From an uncultured bacterium (GTDB lineage Bacteria > Planctomycetota > Phycisphaerae > Sedimentisphaerales > Anaerobacaceae), in the NCBI GenBank assembly GCA_913009865.1, contig CAJVYK010000046.1, forward strand, positions 1-12,724: DNA of 12,724 nt, in the 5' to 3' direction. Positions 11,910 to 12,724 of this stretch are shown piece by piece (the first letter of the stretch is position 1; every line of letters begins with the position of its first letter). Position numbers and translations under genes: made by a program. The notes beneath the pieces were generated by a model. The model had not been told where the DNA came from and did not search any database. It worked only from the letters and a program-made list of their open reading frames with translations.

Positions 11910-12442
11910 AGTTCGTGACTCGTGGTTCGTGGTTCGTGGTTCGTGGTTCGTGGTTCAATAAATAAATTCCTGCCTACCTCGTTTGCGCAGCACAACGCGG
12001 CCGCTATGGCATCGGCCACATCGTTCGGCTCCGGCAGCTCGGCCAAGGCCAAAAGCGTTTGAATAGTCCTTTGCACCTGTCCCTTCGATGCCCTGCCGTT
12101 GCCGGTAACTGATTTTTTTATGCGCGTCGCACTGAAGCTTCTGACCTCGACCGCCGCCTCTGCACAGCTTTGCAGTATAACACCTCTTGCATGTCCCATC
12201 AATATCGCCGTCTTCGGATGTGCATAGTGCGAGTACAATTCTTCCACCGCCACAATATCAGGCCTTAATTTTTTAAGCAGCGATTTCGTATCCTCAGCAA
12301 TTTGATTTAATTTTGTCTCTATCGCCGAGCCGTTAGCAGTGCGAAAAACACCCGCTTCAATCAATCTTCCCCCCGCTTCATTCGCCTCCAGACAGGCGTA
12401 TCCGCAAACCTGCAAACCCGGGTCGATACCGAGTATCTTCAT
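11906..12442 (-). CDS. ruvC: Holliday junction endonuclease RuvC
   Basis: RNase H-fold resolvase that cuts Holliday junctions symmetrically after RuvAB branch migration. The ATG at 12442 gives 178 residues starting MKILGIDPGL, as usual. A GTG at 12454 would overlap cysS and remove the GGAG ribosome binding site, so it was rejected. The catalytic residues are Asp7, Glu67 (in AVEELY), Asp141 and Asp144 (NDVADA). The DNA-contact block is NGRASKGQVQ (115-124). The core ends near residue 162; the rest is EPRTTNH, EPRTTSH and EL, a heptapeptide repeat produced by reading a 7-base tandem repeat. It overlaps cysS upstream and ruvA downstream, each as ATGA. Confidence 0.96.
   Translation of the reverse strand: MKILGIDPGLQVCGYACLEANEAGGRLIEAGVFRTANGSAIETKLNQIAEDTKSLLKKLRPDIVAVEELYSHYAHPKTAILMGHARGVILQSCAEAAVEVRSFSATRIKKSVTGNGRASKGQVQRTIQTLLALAELPEPNDVADAIAAALCCANEVGRNLFIEPRTTNHEPRTTSHEL
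11911..11959. repeat. Heptamer tandem repeat (GTTCGTG), 7 units, encoding the RuvC tail
   Basis: Units on the plus strand: GTTCGTG, ACTCGTG, GTTCGTG four times, GTTCAAT. Read on the minus strand, three heptamers give seven codons, producing the EPRTTNH-type peptide repeat at the end of RuvC. The array ends 1 base before the ruvA start codon. Confidence 0.95.
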
Positions 12443-12579
12443 TTCCTTCTCCACTCAGTTCTGTCGGGCTTATCTTCCAGCATAATGCCAATTCCCTCTA
12501 ATTTGTCGCGAACAGCGTCCGCCGCTGCGAAATCTTTTCGACTGCGAGCGGCGCTGCGCTGCTCAATCAAGACATTAAC
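12439..12579 (-). CDS. cysS: Cysteinyl-tRNA synthetase, C-terminal 46 residues only
   Basis: Class I aminoacyl-tRNA synthetase for cysteine. Only the extreme C-terminus remains: LIEQRSAARSRKDF, ADAVRDKLEGIGI, MLEDKPDRTEWRRK and a TGA stop. This matches the usual CysRS ending (IEERxxARxxKDwxxADxIRDxLxxxGIxLEDTPxGTxWR). The catalytic Rossmann domain with HIGH and KMSKS lies beyond the contig. The truncation is artificial: genomic sequence stops at about 12579, where adapter sequence begins. The stop overlaps the ruvC ATG (ATGA), suggesting coupled translation. The fragment is short, but the match covers nearly its whole length. Confidence 0.88.
   Translation of the reverse strand, partial: VNVLIEQRSAARSRKDFAAADAVRDKLEGIGIMLEDKPDRTEWRRK
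12449..12452 (-). promoter_or_regulatory. Shine-Dalgarno GGAG for ruvC inside the cysS 3' end
   Basis: GGAG on the minus strand lies 6 bases before the ruvC ATG at 12442, within the last codons of cysS. It decides for this ATG over the GTG at 12454. Confidence 0.6.
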
Positions 12580-12645
12580 AGATCGGAAGAGCACACGTCT
12601 GAACTCCAGTCACATTCCTTTATCTCGTATGCCGTCTTCTGCTTG
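12580..12645. other. Illumina TruSeq indexed adapter (assembly artefact)
   Basis: The sequence begins AGATCGGAAGAGC and continues through CTGAACTCCAGTCAC to 12613. An 8-base index ATTCCTTT follows (12614-12621, matching TruSeq index 27 as I recall it), then ATCTCGTATGCCG to GCTTG at 12645. This is the full 3' adapter in order, so it is not genomic DNA. Confidence 0.99.
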
Positions 12646-12665
12646 AAAAAAAAAAAAAAAAAAAA
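12646..12665. other. Poly-A run after the adapter (read-through artefact)
   Basis: Twenty A residues directly follow the adapter's terminal GCTTG. This is the usual base-calling outcome when an Illumina read runs past the end of the adapter. Confidence 0.95.
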
Positions 12666-12724
12666 GAACAGCAAAAAAACAACTCTTGAAAAAGAACAAT
12701 CAACATCTCACACCATGCTGCGCT
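12666..12724. other. 59 bases of unassignable sequence after the adapter and poly-A
   Basis: No coding match or link to the upstream genes is visible. Most likely it is low-quality base calls after adapter read-through, or sequence wrongly joined through the adapter. It should not be treated as adjacent to cysS. Confidence 0.75.

Noticed and set aside
12443..12454. GTG at 12454 as the ruvC start
   Set aside because: It would add four residues before the conserved MKILGIDPG, overlap cysS further and destroy the GGAG spacing.
12646..12665. Poly-A run as a biological homopolymer or terminator
   Set aside because: It directly follows the terminal bases of the sequencing adapter and is a read-through artefact.

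Overview
This window is a stretch of bacterial housekeeping chromosome with sequencing artefact at its right end. The moderate GC content, the two lineage-type unknown proteins, the variant CdsA and YbeY signatures and the weak use of Shine-Dalgarno sequences suggest a Planctomycetota genome, perhaps Phycisphaerae-like. That placement is inference. Both ends look like contig edges: the left end cuts into uppP, and the right end runs from cysS into an Illumina TruSeq adapter, a poly-A run and unrelated bases.

Plus strand, left to right: the C-terminal two-thirds of uppP (undecaprenyl-diphosphatase), two unrecognised genes (257 aa, and 152 aa with two membrane segments), purA, uppS, cdsA, phoH (ybeZ type), a membrane HD-domain phosphohydrolase of the PgpH/YqfF type, ybeY, a CorC/HlyC-type CBS protein (ybeX type) and recO. 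Minus strand: cysS (last 46 residues), ruvC, ruvA and ruvB, with ATGA overlaps at cysS/ruvC and ruvC/ruvA. This Holliday-junction operon converges on recO with only 15 bases between the stop codons. Three themes are grouped: undecaprenyl and phospholipid precursors (uppP, uppS, cdsA), RNA maturation and second-messenger turnover (phoH, HD protein, ybeY, corC), and recombination (recO, ruvCAB).

No new enzymatic system is visible. The most unusual signal is a family of short tandem repeats, all with a period of 7 bases but with different heptamers (for example CGCTAAA, GTTCGTG, GAAGCGT, CTCAAAA, GAAAATT). Eight tracts lie at gene junctions or inside coding regions. They sit 0 to 6 bases upstream of the start codons of purA, cdsA, ybeY, ruvA and ruvB, where a ribosome binding site would be expected. 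They supply the stop codons of two genes and the C-terminal tails of CorC and RuvC, and they add in-frame peptides to RecO and the HD protein. The HD gene also carries two other widespread-looking short repeats, read as VIPAQAGI and PERSRR.
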